Part shown: positions 63,972-64,000 of the stretch, piece by piece | How the letters are laid out: each line of letters begins with the position of its first letter | Numbering within the stretch: the first letter of the stretch is position 1 | Origin: Rugalucina vietnamica | Taxonomy: Eukaryota > Mollusca > Bivalvia > Lucinida > Lucinidae | NCBI GenBank assembly: GCA_964017185.1 | Contig: OZ024874.1 | Location: 14,255,957-14,319,956, forward strand | Direction of reading: 5' to 3' | DNA length: 64,000 bases | Translations under genes and position numbers: made by a program | Notes under the pieces: model-generated | The model's database searches: none | Seen by the model: only the letters and a program-made list of their open reading frames with translations | What the model was told of the DNA's origin: nothing

Positions 63972-64000
63972 CATGAGCATAGCTGCTTACTGGCCTCTCA

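Overview
The window looks like intron-rich animal nuclear DNA, most probably from a bivalve mollusc. The evidence is spliced vertebrate-like exons with GT..AG borders, very long introns, and a dense population of small DNA transposons. It also carries satellite-cored elements ending in an (ACGG)n or (ACAG)n microsatellite plus a hairpin, a form known from bivalves as the pearl family. A heterodont such as Dreissena is my guess; the sequence alone does not prove it. There are no bacterial features, CRISPR arrays, rRNA genes or intact tRNA genes.

One host gene is recognisable. Eight exons on the minus strand, spread from 56.76 kb down to 3.64 kb, encode the middle of a diacylglycerol lipase of the DAGL-alpha type. 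They cover the last membrane segment, the cytoplasmic linker, the Cys-rich segment and the front half of the alpha/beta-hydrolase domain, up to the nucleophile motif GHSLGAG. All seven exon-exon junctions agree in phase. The exons total 1,132 nt, under 2% of the window. The first exons (start codon, earlier membrane helices) and the last ones (catalytic Asp and His, tail) lie outside the window.

Nearly everything else is mobile DNA within the introns. (1) About 27 copies of a ~235-bp fold-back MITE with TGAGCC/GGCTCA ends and a central hairpin. (2) Twelve copies of a ~280-bp MITE with CATTACGAAAACATG-like ends. (3) Three unrelated families (at 1.8-3.5, 9.6-12.0 and 40.5 kb; 7.1-8.4 kb; 25.0-26.5 kb) built alike: a 5' motif, tandem core units, a tetranucleotide microsatellite and a 3' hairpin, as in Helitron-related HINE/pearl elements. 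(4) MITEs with typical target duplications: hAT-like (4.9 kb), piggyBac-like (19.1 kb), mariner-like (27.7 kb), pogo/Tigger-like (8.9, 32.2, 38.3 kb). (5) A nearly whole LINE (57.7-61.6 kb) with an endonuclease and reverse transcriptase interrupted by one amber codon. (6) tRNA-derived SINE copies. (7) A 27-bp minisatellite (18.5-20.2 kb) carrying two later insertions.

The most unusual structures are nested. An 8,017-bp block (22.8-30.8 kb) with 31-bp inverted ends splits a palindromic MITE without any visible target duplication. A 2,076-bp element (46.0-48.1 kb) with CCCTTGCGAAAA ends and a TA duplication, made largely of shuffled short palindromic words, splits a fold-back MITE. A three-layer nest (8.7-12.6 kb) ends 7 bp from a DAGL splice donor. 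Several DAGL exons have MITEs within 7-30 bp of their splice sites, so insertions have filled the introns almost to the limits of splicing.
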